Source of the DNA: Dryococelus australis
Lineage: Eukaryota > Arthropoda > Insecta > Phasmatodea > Phasmatidae
DNA length: 64,000 nucleotides
Direction: 5' to 3'
NCBI GenBank assembly: GCA_029891345.1
Contig: CM057009.1
Span: 209,864,709-209,928,708 of the forward strand
The position numbers were made by a program, and so were the translations under genes. Below the pieces are notes generated by a model that saw only the letters and a list, made by a program, of their open reading frames with translations, was not told the DNA's origin and did no database searches. Shown one piece after another: positions 1 to 11,803 of the stretch. The stretch's first letter is position 1, and the number at the start of each line of letters is the position of its first letter.

Positions 1-713
1 TAAAGAGTTAACATTGCAAAGAACTTTGTTCAGTGGCGTTTCTTGAAAGTTAATGCCTCCATTCCACTCTTTAAAAAAAAGAAATATTATGAATAACAAT
101 AATGAACTACGCATAAATCGATTTTCGAAATACGTAGTAGCTTATTGGCTGTAACGGTACGAGACGTACACACATTCGTTTCCCCGTGTACGTGCGTATG
201 TCATTTCCCGAGATATGTAAAACATTTACGTAAGTAGACGGATGCTAACGCTGCATGAGCGTGCATCTCAGTAAGCAGAAAACCTTATGCACAATGCGGG
301 AAAAGGACATTAATGATCACGTATAAGGCTCAAATCCAACAGATGTTTGTTTTAAAGCGACAATACATCTGTCGTCTCTGTAAGATCCAAGTTTACAATA
401 ATGATGTGAATTAGTGGATATTGTCTGAAAAGTTGGCAGCTGTGTTGTGTGTGTTTACTTTTATACGAGTGTAACACAGCACACCATTGTATATTGTACA
501 CTGAAACCTCGGACTCATAACAGTACGAAATACGTTGACACTGAGGTGTTGTTTATCGTTAATGTTTACACTAACGAACGCATGAAAACTATACATAACA
601 AAGAGAGTCGCAGTATTCTACTTCAGGCTAGGTGCATTACATAATATAACTATTATTACACTAAACATCGGTTGAATGCAATGACTCGGTGCCAATCACT
701 AATAGTGAAGCTA
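1..713. other. Intronic AT-rich DNA, nothing recognised
   Basis: No coding similarity, splice-bounded exon or clear repeat structure was seen. Open frames at about 411-644 are short, overlap on both strands and resemble no family I know. By position it is probably intron of the SLC6 gene whose first visible exon is at 11193. Confidence 0.5.
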
Positions 714-1260
714 AGGCCGTGTCCGAAAGAAAGGACAAATTCGTTATTTTGTAATTTGTCAATTCGTAGGTTTCAATACGGACGTTGTCGACAGTCTCTT
801 GTTTAGAACTCGCAGCAACACATACTTACATTAACTGTGAAAACTGGTTTTATATCAATTTAATGTTTAAATGGACGTAATATTTTTACGATCATTACTG
901 GAATGTTGCGAATATGTTAATAAACCAGTCAATAATATAATATCCTATAACGACTTAAAATGAAACATGTGTTGGAAAATACATAAACAAAGCACAACAC
1001 TTACTTGCTATTTAAAACATATCTAGTGTATTTTATGAACATTTATTTGTTTTAAAAATCTTTTTTAAGTGCGCATTCGCGCATGTGCTTTGAATGTCAA
1101 AACCAACATGGCGCTGATTTTGGCATTTTGTATTTTTGCTATCATCCGCTATATACAAGATACGAAAGATCTATTTATTAAATACGTCACAAAGTTTGTA
1201 TAAAAATAAAGGGTCACATGATTGTTTTGTCAACACAATCTGCCATTTCGGACACGGCCT
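714..1260. mobile_element. Non-autonomous TIR transposon (MITE, family 1), complete copy
   Basis: The 547-bp segment starts AGGCCGTGTCCGAAA and ends with the exact reverse complement TTTCGGACACGGCCT, a perfect 15-bp terminal inverted repeat. No open frame of transposase size lies inside, so it needs a transposase from elsewhere. The interior (ATTCGTAGGTTTCAATACGG, CTCGCAGCAACACATA, and later CAAAGCACAACACTTACTTG) recurs in diverged form at about 8975-9484. No convincing target-site duplication was seen, so the superfamily is not assigned. Confidence 0.8.
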
Positions 1261-2773
1261 ACGTTTACAATACAAAAACTAATGCATTTCGAATTATGCA
1301 GTAGGCGCTTATCTGTCATACGGAAACACGTCTTCTGTATTTGCAGTTTTCCATTAATGTTTTAGTTCTTAATTCCAGTGAATTTAAACAGGCAGCAGGC
1401 CTGTCATGTCTACATTTGTTCCTAACAGCACCTCGTAAAAAAAAACCGTATTGAAGCAGATCATACTTCTTAGCCGACATTTGCTATTATAGAAGCTTAG
1501 AATTTTTCCGAAAGAAATAAAATACAACTATCTATTTCAATGCTTAAGGAAATACCACCAACGCACACGACCTGATAAGGTTCCACTGGGAACCAAAACA
1601 TAAGAGAACACACATTCGTTTCTTCTACACACATCTTAATACATATTATAATGCTTAAATATTTCTATTGTAAAACCAGCTTTACTTCAGACGTCGCAGC
1701 TTACGCTGCATTGTGGTGTGCAGGTGTGTATAAACGCAGTCGAATAAATACATTTCTCTCTTAATAGTGGACAGTTTTTACCAAGAATAACAGAAATATG
1801 ATTAAATATCTTGATTGTGTCAAACGTTTTCATGTATTCTGGAATGTTTGTCGTCTCCTATCCTACAAATGGATAATGACAAGAATTTACGAACACTATG
1901 TACAAATTGGTATGATTTGTGACAGTAAGGTATTCTTGTGTGGTAACTTTGTGACATATTTAAATAATTATAATTTACTTTTCCTAAAGTAGCTATGTTC
2001 TGTGTGCCCCATGTTCTGTTGAATGAATAAATACTTTTTTAGTTAACGACAACTCATTTTGTTTGCACGATTATACTATACAAACGAAGTATTTTTATAA
2101 CATGTACGATCATCTTCATAACAAGGAGTGTTAATTCACAGAGCAAATGTAGATTTGATTCGCTATCGTGGGTATTTTCTCTTTTATTACTAGCATTCCC
2201 CTACCACTTAACAATGTTAACTGTAATATGTTAGTATAAAACTAGCAGTATGTAGTCTATCGTATTTTCAAAACAGTTTTTCTTCCGATAATTAAAAAGG
2301 ATGTAAGAAGTTTCTGGTGCCTAAATTCTGCGAGAGGCGTGAGTCGTTTAAGTCGGCCTTCAAGATTCCCAAATTCTGCTACTTCCTGTTATGCTCATGG
2401 GCACAACAGAAGGCATACAAGTTTATATAGCAGAAGGAAAGAAAGAACGCATATGTTCATACCCACACGTTATCTAAAGCGCTAATGGAAACTTGTAAAT
2501 GGTAGACAAAACATTTCGCAGGGGACAGGGGTACAAATGCAACCAAATCTTATATGTAGGTTCTTTGTGGTGCATCCAAGAGGTACGACGATTATTTATT
2601 TTTCCCTTGAAGACTGCATTGGTTTAGATTTTAACGTACGAGTACTATTAATGTATGGAAAATGATATGAGTAACGGCACTGCCTATGTATGGAAAAACA
2701 TGGTAACTGTATTCACATGTATTTAAGACGGATATTTATGCCACTCATTAAAACATTGGCATATTATATAAAC
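1261..2773. other. Intronic AT-rich DNA, nothing recognised
   Basis: No domain, exon or repeat boundary was recognised. A 64-residue open frame at 1798-1992 resembles no protein family known to me and has no flanking splice signals that stand out. Confidence 0.45.
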
Positions 2774-3046
2774 AAGAGCGTAGCTAGGAATGTACTCTAG
2801 GAGGAGGGGGGAGAGACTTCATATTTATTTTTTGAACAAAATACAAAACCTGTATTATTACAAATGTATAGTTACATAATTAATTTATAATCAATGGATT
2901 CATGTACAGATATGGAACTACACAGTGCTATAAACATTATTCATGTTCAAGGAAGATGACAATACTTGAATTAACATAAAATATAACTTGACATTTTGTT
3001 TTCAAATTTAATTTTTATTTTGTAGGTGGGGGGGGGGGGGGGGTTA
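2774..3046. repeat. Probable degenerate interspersed repeat ending in a poly-G tract
   Basis: The segment starts GAGCGTAGCTAGGAATGTAC, a phrase I recall from dispersed arthropod repeats, and ends in a run of G residues near 3029-3042. The A/T-rich interior has no open frame. Assignment rests on that opening motif and the G tract only. Confidence 0.3.
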
Positions 3047-3574
3047 AAGGTTCACATTATATAACCACCTCAGCTCACCTTGTTTTTAAATGTGTATCTT
3101 TATATCTTTAATGAGCATAGTAATCAATCATACGCTCTCCGCAATTAAACACGCTTTTACGGTTATACAGCCAAAAGAAGACACAATGTTACAATATTAA
3201 ACTTAAGGCTTTCATGTGTGCCTGTTAACATTACTCATGCTATACAGCTCAAATTATCTACTTTAGAAAACAATCTATGTGATTAGCAAACAACCTCTGC
3301 TCGTCGACGCTACTGTGCTGGTACTTGCGAATTATTACTTTTAGACAAACATATTCTAGAAATAAATATTTTCTAACCATAAAATAAGTTAAAAACAGTC
3401 ATAATGTGTCACATAAAAATTCGTATACACAGACCTGCGCACTAACTCATTGAGCTACACAAACCACTTGCAGTGCACACGTGTGATAAGATAATTCCAC
3501 AGTTATCGCGTGTTTCATAAAGTGGTGTTTATTCTTTTAATATGACCGTATGAGTAATATGAAACGTTTCCCTT
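3047..3574. other. Intronic DNA, nothing recognised
   Basis: AT-rich sequence between a poly-G repeat and a MITE; no gene, RNA or repeat structure was seen. Confidence 0.4.
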
Positions 3575-3814
3575 TATAGGCTGTTCACGGTAAAGTGAGC
3601 ACTTTCGGAGCCCTAGTTACATTTACTTTCAGAAATTGTTTATCCTTTAACTAACTTTTCTAACAAATATTGCCATATAAGTAACAAAAAAAGTGTGTAT
3701 ATTTCACCAAACTTGGAAGTTAACGTCTAAGGCTAAAGTAAAATATATTTATTGGCTATTATTCCAAATGACAGGGCTTTCAAAAGTGCCCCCACTTTAC
3801 CGTGAATAGCCTAT
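3575..3814. mobile_element. Short TIR MITE (family 2), complete copy
   Basis: A 240-bp element with inverted ends: TATAGGCTGTTCACGGTAAAG at the left and CTTTACCGTGAATAGCCTATA at the right. TA dinucleotides at the termini would fit a Tc1/mariner-type TA target site. Related ends occur at 27262-27299, 45093 onward and 46199-46853. It has no coding capacity. Confidence 0.8.
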
Positions 3815-4327
3815 ACTATATTTCATTTTGTTCATGCATATGTTTTACGGAATTTGTCATTTTTTCGTAAACTGATATATACGATCTGAGAAAGGAATTC
3901 GGGTGTCCGCCATCTTGTCTGTCCCAGCGTGTGTGTATAGCAGACTTTCAGAACACTTTCTACTGTTGCGGAATTGGGACTGGGTGTGACAGAGACGGAG
4001 TATGAGTAAGAGAGAGGTTAGATGTATATGTGGCAACGCCGCAACCTTTCCCCACGCACACGCCACGAAAATGGACTAGCGCGACGTGGTGTTTATCCCT
4101 CAAACTACAGCTGGAGTGGTCAGAAAATTTAACATGGGGAATTCCACTCAAGGCATATCTTTACTCAAAGATATTACTGCATAAATTTTCATATTTTAAT
4201 TTCAAACAATATATTCAATTAATAATAATATATCGTTTCAGTAAGTAATAGTAGAGTATTTAAGCAAATTAAATTTAATGGGATCACGGGTGGTTACGCT
4301 TTTGTATCAAACTGATTCTGAATATCC
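3815..4327. other. Intronic DNA, nothing recognised
   Basis: Several short overlapping frames on both strands (3857-4248) look like chance openings in a locally more GC-rich stretch. No homology was recognised. Confidence 0.35.
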
Positions 4328-4566
4328 GCGAGGCTGCGGTGGTGTAGTGATCATACTACTCGCCTCCCACCTAGGCCAACCGAGTTCAATTCCCGGTGGG
4401 GTCGCCCCGGATTTTCGCACGTGGTAGTCGTGCCGGACGATGCAACTGGTCGGCGGGTTTACTCGGGAATCTCCCGTTTGCCACGCCTGGCGCTGCTCTA
4501 TACTCACCTCGTTTCACCCTCATCTCAAGACCTCGATGTTACGAGGGGCCCAAATCCCTTCACACT
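4328..4566 (+). mobile_element. tRNA-derived SINE (SINE-1), + orientation
   Basis: The head carries RNA polymerase III promoter-like boxes: A box around 4339-4352 (GGTGTAGTGATCATA) and B box at 4383-4393 (AGTTCAATTCC). The body that follows (GACGATGCAACTGGTCGGCG, then TCGGGAATCTCCCGTTTGCC) is shared with the copies at 10629 and, reversed, at 62655. The 3' module (CTCATCTCAAGACCTCGATG) also occurs alone elsewhere in the window. It cannot be a functional tRNA because the acceptor stem and anticodon arm are not preserved. Confidence 0.85.
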
Positions 4567-5432
4567 CTTTTAGAGTATCATATATTATCCATCCACCTGG
4601 AAAATGTATTTCGTTTTTTGATTGGCACATTGGCACAATGCAATACTATAAACATTATGTTCGAGGTACCATATTGCGGCTATCCATGTAAATTCGCTAG
4701 TCGTGTTTATTCCCCTGCGCACTTACTACATTCTCTTCAAATAAGGAGTGACGAATAGCATTAAGCTATTAAACTCTCTGCACTGTGAACAAACGAGAGC
4801 TACTGTACAGCTACCTGATATCATACAAGCGAACTAGCTCCAACCTGCTGAGCAATGTTTTTCAGGTTTCATTCCATCCGTGGCACCATCTATATTCAAA
4901 TATTTATATTAACGCTTTTTTATAGCGCAGCTAAAAAATTGCGACAGTGGATATATAAAAAATATAGAAAAATAATTTAAATATAGGTTTTTGTTACAGA
5001 AAAGCTTGATTCCAGAAAAGTAGGTCACATGGCTGGTTTTAGAATAACTGGTTTCATACTTAGTACTACAAATACGATTCTTCAATTAATTTTGTTACTA
5101 ATTAAGCTGGCACATTCACATTACATTTGGGAGTTAGCTACCATTTATTTAGAATACAATATTTATTTATAACATTATGTCAGCGAAGTTCTTGGTTATG
5201 TGCAACACTTAAATTGGTACAAAGTTCTTCGTAAAATAAAAGAATTTTAGAGTTATATATTCGTACATGAAAAAAGTCATTCTTTGCATTATGTATTGAG
5301 AGGGTTATACTTTGTTGAGTAGACTTATCAACAGTCAGAAATATGGTATTTGTGCATGCTTTATTCTTACAACAGTTTTCATGCCTTTTACAAATGATTG
5401 CAGCCAGTGTCCTACTTGTTCGGTAAAAATAT
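4567..5432. other. Intronic AT-rich DNA, nothing recognised
   Basis: Sequence between the SINE and the left end of the hAT element. No domain or exon was recognised. Confidence 0.4.
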
Positions 5433-6339
5433 CAGTGTTGGGTAAAATACTGGCAAATTGTAATTGGGCTTAATTACAAATTCTTTTAAGAAAATGTTAC
5501 TAATTTCAATCAAAGTTACTGAATTTCAATAGCAATTAATTACAACTACAAGTAGATTACAATTACCTGCATGTTTTCGATTTACACTACTCTAATTAGA
5601 GTAGCATATGTAATTGCCGATACAAAAAAAATACTACAGTTTGAATTTTATGACTGTGACTCCATTACCAATCAAAATGTAATGAATTTTTTTTATTTTT
5701 TTTTTGTTTTACTATGTGATCTGTGTAAAAACTCAGAAGATTAGACTTAAATTTAAATTAATGAACATTATTGAGCAATTACGAGTACGATAAAGAAAAA
5801 GTTAATGATAAGTTAATAACACAAATGTAAACACAGGAAAAAAACTAAGTTTTGAGAAATTTGAAAACTTTTGAGAAATTTAAAAACCAGAGGTTAATAT
5901 ATTAATTACGCTAGCATTTACATGGACTAAATATCATATATAAATATAATCTAAGTTAGCCACTGATTGCAACAAGATTAATAATATTAATATTTGTTTT
6001 TGTAATTTTCGTGTTAACGATTGCCCAGATAAAAAGTAAAAAAAAAATCATAATGTTGGTGTAATTCACAATATTGGGGTAGTTGTGATTCTGCATGCAA
6101 AACTTGACTTCAATACACAAACTTTGCCAAGTTTTCTCTGTTTGTAAACAAAGTATGGGTTAACATTTTCACAAATGCCGTTGCAATAATGTGATATTAT
6201 ATTGCACACATTCATAAAAATGCCATGAACTGTGTTTTGAAATACGAAGAAACAGCTAGACAGCTTTTGCGGAAATGCGGTATTAGTTGACATGTGCCCT
6301 AACTAATTGACCCTACATATAATTATTTTCAAAATTTTT

Positions 6340-8740
6340 AAATAAATTCTTGTTCACTTTGCAAAATAGTTGCATGTTGAAAGTTTTATCTCCCATGAAA
6401 CCTCGTTTCCAAGAAAACAAATCTTTTCCGAAGCTAAAAAGCATATCAACCGGTGCACTCGATGGCAAGCCCGTGTTAGATTTAATAAAAAATTTTTCAA
6501 AGTTGGAAAGTTCAAAAGGACGTCTGTATTGTTGTAATTAAGACCCATGTCTTAAGAAACTTCGGTGTTATCACTTTTATAAACTTTGGCTGCATTCCTG
6601 GACAAAAACTTGGCTTCTCTGACATTTTGTTTAACGTTGCAGTTGAAGTAGTTGACGATGCATTACAAGCTAAAGAAGCTTCTTCATGCAACATTTTAAG
6701 CCCATCATTTTGTTCTGCAGCATCAGAGATCCACTCAAACTTCAGAGAAGGTATTAGGCCTTTGGTCTAGCCTAGGTTTGGCCTAGGTCAACCTTTGGTT
6801 CTGCAAAACCTCTTCAAATCGTCTGTTGACTCCATCTAGCAAAGCCTTTGCAAGGGGTCTCCAATACATTAACATTGTGTCTTTGGCTTTCATCTCAAGT
6901 TCTTTCTTCAGACACGTGATGATTGGCATCAAGTAATCGTATAAATGTTATTTTCTGCCTCTAGAATATTGAGCGATGTTGCTACAGGCTCCATTGCCTA
7001 AAACCTTTAAGGGACCCTGTTTGCGAAACAAATGTGTTTTTCATTTAAAATTAAATTTTGGTATTTTGCGCACAAATTTTTTTAAGAATTTGGTTTGTGT
7101 CAACATGCTGAACATGTAATATTAATGATTTTAATTGGATTAAAATGATTTTAAGAAGGAAAAAAATTGCTAAGAAGGATTTTACATCCGTAAAAAAAAA
7201 TTAAAACATATTGTTTGCTTAAATATCAGTACTCACCACAACATACTCGTTCAGAAAAATTAATTCTGCAGGTTTTAATCTAACCAAACCAACATCATCC
7301 ATGACATTATCGAGTTTATCACTGCCGTAAATTTGTACAAGAGATGTCAAACATTTAACACTTTCAAACAAGCTATTCTAACGAGTGCTGTTTGGAGTTA
7401 TGGGAGTCCTATTTTAAGCCTCGCGTAGTTTGTCACAGACAATGGTGCTTCTCTGTTTGTTTCACAATGCTTGACACTTAGCAAATGCAGATTTCGTAAA
7501 TTTCTTGAAATTGTCATAATTTTCAGCAGCTTGGCTATCCTGTTAAAAAATTGTTCAATAACACATGAAAATGCAATTAAGCATATTGGACTACATAAAA
7601 AAAATTAATACAGACTGTTAGTACCACGTAGGCAAAAATATGATTTTTTCGAAATAACAATAAAAGTTGCTTTTTTCTTAAAATGGGAGATACGAGTGTT
7701 TTTTATTTTCAATATGCTACGTCCAACTAAGGGTTTTTTGAATGTGAAATTGAATCTAACACACAATACAACAAATTTTCTTACCTTAACAGCAATTAAA
7801 TTTAAAGTATGTGCAGCACAGGGTTGATGATGTGGCAACATATACTGCAAATCATTTTACCCCTAATCCAAAACTGATGAAGTTTCGTGAAATTCAATCT
7901 CTTGTTCTTCCTTACTTTCATTAAAAACCTCCTGCATATCATCAGCAGGGGCACAATCTTTATTTTCACACTGCTCACTGACTATCACACAAAACAATCT
8001 AAAATTAAAACAATATATATCTCTGCGTTTTTATGGAAAACAACAAACAGGTACAGCATATACCTCTTTTTCAAGATATTAGCAAATATTTAACTTACGT
8101 GAATGCTTTTATGAAGTTGGAGCCACTATCAGTCACACACATTGTGACCTTATTCTGAATTTCAAAATCTCTCAAAATATTGTCGAGGGCAGCTGCTAGA
8201 ACATCGTAAGTATGCTGCCCTGTCAACATTTCAATGTCTAGCATAGCAGATTTCCTATGCAAGGAGGCAGGATCTAACCAGTGCACACTCACTCCCACGA
8301 AACCTCGATCGAAATGTGACCAGCAATCTGCAGTAATTGCAACAGCTTCAAGTTTTTAAATTTCTTGAACCAACATCTCTTTAAGCAAGTAATACTGTTC
8401 ATGTATTCTATTACACAATGTTTTCCTGCTTATAACAGTCCTGTTGGGAGCAAAACCTTTGATCATATTCTCAAAAGAACTATTTTTCCACTATGGAAAA
8501 AGGCTGGGCCGATTTACAAACAAAACTCAAAATAAGTTTATCAACAGTTGCAGTCGTTTCTTTGCAGGAGGCTGATAATCTGTGTTCCCCAATCTTTTCT
8601 TAGCACCCAGCTGCAGTTGATCCATTTCATGAGGTTTTGCTGAATGAACTCTCTGAAATATAATAAGCACATAATTGTTGTTGCCATAGTTGCAATTCTT
8701 AATAAATCGCACACATTTTTCACGATTGCAGGGTGACAAC
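6340..8740 (-). pseudogene. hAT transposase pseudogene
   Basis: Reading the minus strand from about 8740 downward, pieces of a hAT transposase appear in family order. An N-terminal segment has a basic 'GAKKRLGNTDYQPPAKKR' stretch. The catalytic core follows: 'VAITADCWSHFDRG' near 8340, which carries the first acidic residue region, then 'GVSVHWLDPASLHRKSAM' and 'MCVTDSGSNFIKAF' at 8095-8298. 'LPHHQPCAAHTLNLIAV' lies near 7790-7850 and is typical of the insertion/Cys-His part of the core. A segment near 7240-7370 reads 'KPAELIFLNEYVVV', and a C-terminal dimerisation-type segment lies at 6354-6548. Multiple stops and frameshifts separate these pieces and no intact frame exceeds about 80 residues. 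I see no complete zinc-finger BED domain. The protein would have cut and rejoined the host element in the nucleus; this copy cannot. Confidence 0.85.
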
Positions 8741-8974
8741 GCTTATCTAAATTCAATGTTATGCATACTGTAACCCTAACATATCCATTCATCTCAAAAC
8801 AATAACAAAGAAAATAGCTTAAATAAATACATTTGTTGTTTAATTATTTAGTAACAAATGCACATATTAGTTGTTTCATCTCGCTAATGTAAAATAATAG
8901 GCTGTCATTTTGTGTAGAAATATCCTAATATTCATTTCTGAGAATTGCTAGATTTTTATTTTTGATTTCAAATT

Positions 8975-9484
8975 TAGGCGTTTCAGAAATGATCAATTCG
9001 TCATGGTGTAATTTGGTAGGTTTCAGTTCCGACATTGTCTGCAGTCACTTGTTTAGTACTCGTGGCAACACATATATCTATAATAAGAAAAATTAAAATC
9101 ATATTTTGCAAAGCAACAATGCTTAAAAAGGGACGTATTAATTTTATCATCCCTGAAAAGAATTTGAAATATTTTTTTAAAAGAAATATAAGCAAAGTAC
9201 AAAACTTACTTGTTATCTAAAGCAATGCTTGTTATAAAAACATTACAAACAATAAGTATTTCGAATATATTAATTAATATGTTTTCGTGCTTTGTTTTTA
9301 AAGGTTAAAAATAAAAAAAATCCTTGCCATACTGGCCCGGATTTTTTGATTTTGTCTCTTTGCTAACAAATGTTAGGATACAAAACACAAAATATGAAAT
9401 GACGAAATACATCACCATTTTTATACAAAGTCGGGCCATGTGACCATTTGGTCTACAAAGTATGCAATTTCAAACAATGCCTTA
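8975..9484. mobile_element. Diverged copy of MITE family 1 nested in the hAT element
   Basis: The segment parallels 714-1260 along its length: GGTAGGTTTCAGTTCCGACATTG, ACTCGTGGCAACACATA, then GCAAAGTACAAAACTTACTTG, and finally CCATGTGACCATTTGGTCTAC. The terminal inverted repeats are too mutated to read. It is clearly older than, or much more damaged than, the copy at 714. It lies between the transposase 5' end and the right hAT terminus. Confidence 0.7.
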
Positions 9485-10149
9485 GTTTTACCTGTATAGT
9501 TTCTTCGTGTGAACAGTAATCTCACCAATTAGTCATATTTTTCCCATTGAAAAGTTTAACGAATGCATAATGTGAAGGAAAAAATCACTTACCTGTATGT
9601 TTTTTCTTAAATTGACATACGAACTTCATACTGCTTTAAGTATTTTGTTACCACTACCTCTACAAAGCAAGCATTTCACTGACATATTTTTTGTCATCTG
9701 AACCATCCACGAGCTTAAAATACTTACTTAAATACGGGAACGGAAATGTACGCACAACTTTTGAGAGTGTTTCTATTTATTCATGTTCCATTACATTCAC
9801 TATGAAGTGAACTTATTACCCACGTGTTTTATAAATCCCAGAGGTTAACCAATACGGAAAACAGCCTAGGAGAATACGCATAGTAGATATCAATACCATA
9901 GAGTAAAGTTCAGGTAGACTGAGTTTTTACTCTGTGAGAAGTAAATATTCACATCTGGTGACGATTATCTAAAGCTACTGTCAAAAATGCCAGGATTACA
10001 GAAAAGTAACGATTACTGCTACAGTAATAAATGTAGACTACAAGTAAAGATTACAAAATTCGTAAATGTAAAGATTACTCATCTAATTACATCAAATGTA
10101 ATCGTTACTGGTAATTCAATTACTTGTAATTAATTACTCCCCAACACTG

Positions 10150-10628
10150 TATAGTATAAATTTTTAAGTTTTGCCGCCAAGGCTATTAGTATTCTGTTAA
10201 TACGTTATGGAATCCGTGTTGGGTTTTACCAGTAGGTATTCTTACTTTCATAATTGAATTGTAGTGGTTTATTTTCCGGACTTAGTTGTAATTAATCTGA
10301 ACAATAAATGCTGGCCAAAATTTGGAAGATGAAACCATCATAAAAGCATCAAAACGTTACATATTACAGGAAACATCACATAACAAGGAGTTACAGTTGT
10401 AATGAATTAGTAGATGGGAAATGGCGTTCCAAGGGCAAGATCTGGGGCTGCAAGATTGCGGATTATCCACCATCCTTAATTCTGCGATCGTGGATTCCGC
10501 CATTTTGGGTAATGTCACAGCCACCATCTTGGCTGCAAAACTCGCCTCATCTATTAGGGTTTATTATCAAATTTCATTATGTTTCTTTATAATATTTCCA
10601 TATGCATATTTGTGGAAGCAAGTTTAGG
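10150..10628. other. Intronic DNA, nothing recognised
   Basis: Contains a 68-residue open frame (10421-10627) full of simple aliphatic residues and no recognisable domain. I treat it as chance. Confidence 0.35.
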
Positions 10629-10806
10629 AGTCGCGGTGGCTGAGCGGTTAGCGTGCTCGTCATCCACCAAGGCGAACAGGGTTCAATTCCCGGCCGAGTC
10701 ACCCGATTCTCGCAAGTGGGAATCATGCATGACGATGCCGTTGGTCGGCGGGTTTTTTCGGGCATCTCCCGTTTCTCCCAGTCCTTCATCCCAGCGCCAC
10801 CCCACA
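10629..10806 (+). mobile_element. tRNA-derived SINE (SINE-1), + orientation
   Basis: The head AGTCGCGGTGGCTGAGCGGT resembles a serine/leucine-type tRNA 5' half (A box about 10637-10650). The B box GGTTCAATTCC lies at about 10680-10690. The body GATGCCGTTGGTCGGCGGGT and CGGGCATCTCCCGTTTCTCC matches the SINE at 4328. The 3' module is truncated. The copy sits about 390 bp upstream of the SLC6 exon, inside the preceding intron and in the same orientation as the gene. Confidence 0.85.
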
Positions 10807-11192
10807 CTTTATATTTCTAACATCTCGATACAGTTTTTTGGCAACTACATTGATGACATTTATGGCTACCACAGTACAGATATTAATTTTTTCCAAACTA
10901 AGTTAATTTATTCCCACTCTTTAGTCGTTTATCATTGTAAGTAATAACTCTAAACTTATATTTTAAGAAAAACTTTATAAATACACATCTTAAGCTATTT
11001 ATTTAATATACAGGACTTGAATTTTAGTAAAAAAAAATCAGTGATTTTCTTTCCTATTGTTGAGTGTATTTTATTTTTCAAGTTGAATTGTCTGTAATTG
11101 TAATATTTTACTCTATTTTTAATCATCGTTATGAAAAAGTGTCATTGAATGCATCATTACAAGCTCCATAAATTAAATGTTTCTTATTCCAG
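10807..11192 (+). other. End of an SLC6 intron with splice acceptor
   Basis: AT-rich intron sequence ending in TGTTTCTTATTCCAG (11178-11192), a pyrimidine-rich tract followed by AG that fits a 3' splice site. Nothing else was recognised in it. Confidence 0.8.
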
Positions 11193-11376
11193 ATGTACCA
11201 TGGCGATCGTGCAGCAACTATTGGAACACTCCAAACTGTGTGAACGCATATGAGAGGAGTAACTTGACATGTTGGGAACAACGCTATAACATTACTTCTG
11301 TATCGAAGATTTGTGCTGTGAATCAATATAACATATCTGTGAAGGAATTAACAGATCCAGTGAAAGAATTCTGGGA
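11193..11376 (+). CDS. SLC6 neurotransmitter/amino-acid transporter, internal exon (extracellular loop 2)
   Basis: This is a coding exon of a sodium- and chloride-dependent SLC6 transporter, a plasma-membrane symporter that carries amines, GABA, glycine or other amino acids with Na+. It begins with two bases completing a codon ending in AT, encodes 60 full codons and ends with GA of a split Glu codon. It is flanked by TTCTTATTCCAG and GTAAGA. The residues start [15 protein letters not shown], with the two conserved cysteines nine apart that form the loop-2 disulfide in this family. N-glycosylation sequons follow (NLT, NIT, NIS), then the family-typical [10 protein letters not shown]. The split codon joins in phase to the exon at 42730, giving EFW-E-RRALQIS, an arrangement known across SLC6 proteins. 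I cannot tell which SLC6 subtype this is from so short a segment. Upstream exons for helices 1-3 were not found in the first 11 kb. Confidence 0.92.
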
Positions 11377-11757
11377 GTAAGATATTTTCTGAGATAAATA
11401 AGTTATGCTGATAATATATTTCTATTTTTATAATCATTTGGTGAGTTAATATGAAAAAAAAAACATTTGATAGTAGAAAAATATGGTTCCATCAGTGATA
11501 TTATATTTAAAATGGGTAGTATGCTTTATGTACTGCCACCTCTGGAGTGCCAACGACTACACGCCTACAAACAGATAAAAATAATTTCCTAGAGCCTGTT
11601 GCAGTATTTACTTTATGCGCGCAGGGTATGCCAAAAACCTAAAATGAGCATATCTTACCCATTTAAAAAACTGTTTTCATTTAGTAGTTAGTAGTGTAAC
11701 TATATTTATAATATATTTGTATGTGGTGTATAAATTATGCTAACAGTGCGTCAAATT

Positions 11758-11758
<1 letters not shown>
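11377..11758. other. Start of the large intron, nothing recognised
   Basis: AT-rich sequence after the splice donor; no feature was seen other than the donor itself. Confidence 0.5.

Positions 11759-11800
<42 letters not shown>
11759..11800. repeat. (GT)n(TA)n microsatellite
   Basis: An uninterrupted GT run passes into a TA run and abuts the left end of the giant palindrome. TA-rich DNA at the boundary may mark an insertion preference or may hide a target duplication. Confidence 0.95.

Positions 11801-11803
<3 letters not shown>

Larger units (their letters stand above)
5433..10149 (-). mobile_element. hAT-superfamily DNA transposon, about 4.7 kb, decayed
   Basis: The left end CAGTGTTGGGTAAAAT and the reverse complement of the right end CAGTGTTGGGGAGTAATTAA form the terminal inverted repeat. 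Both subterminal regions are rich in short TTAC/GTAA words such as ATTACAAGTAATTG, as is usual for hAT ends. The 8-bp flanks (AAAAATAT left, TATAGTAT right) agree at only about half their positions, so the target duplication is eroded or absent. A broken minus-strand transposase lies inside at about 6340-8740, and a 0.5-kb TIR element related to 714-1260 is nested at about 8975-9484. Confidence 0.85.

Noticed and set aside
4328..4400. Possible tRNA gene
   Set aside because: Pol III boxes are present but the cloverleaf stems are not, and the sequence continues into a SINE body shared with other loci. The same holds at 10629, 59830, 60388 and 63590.
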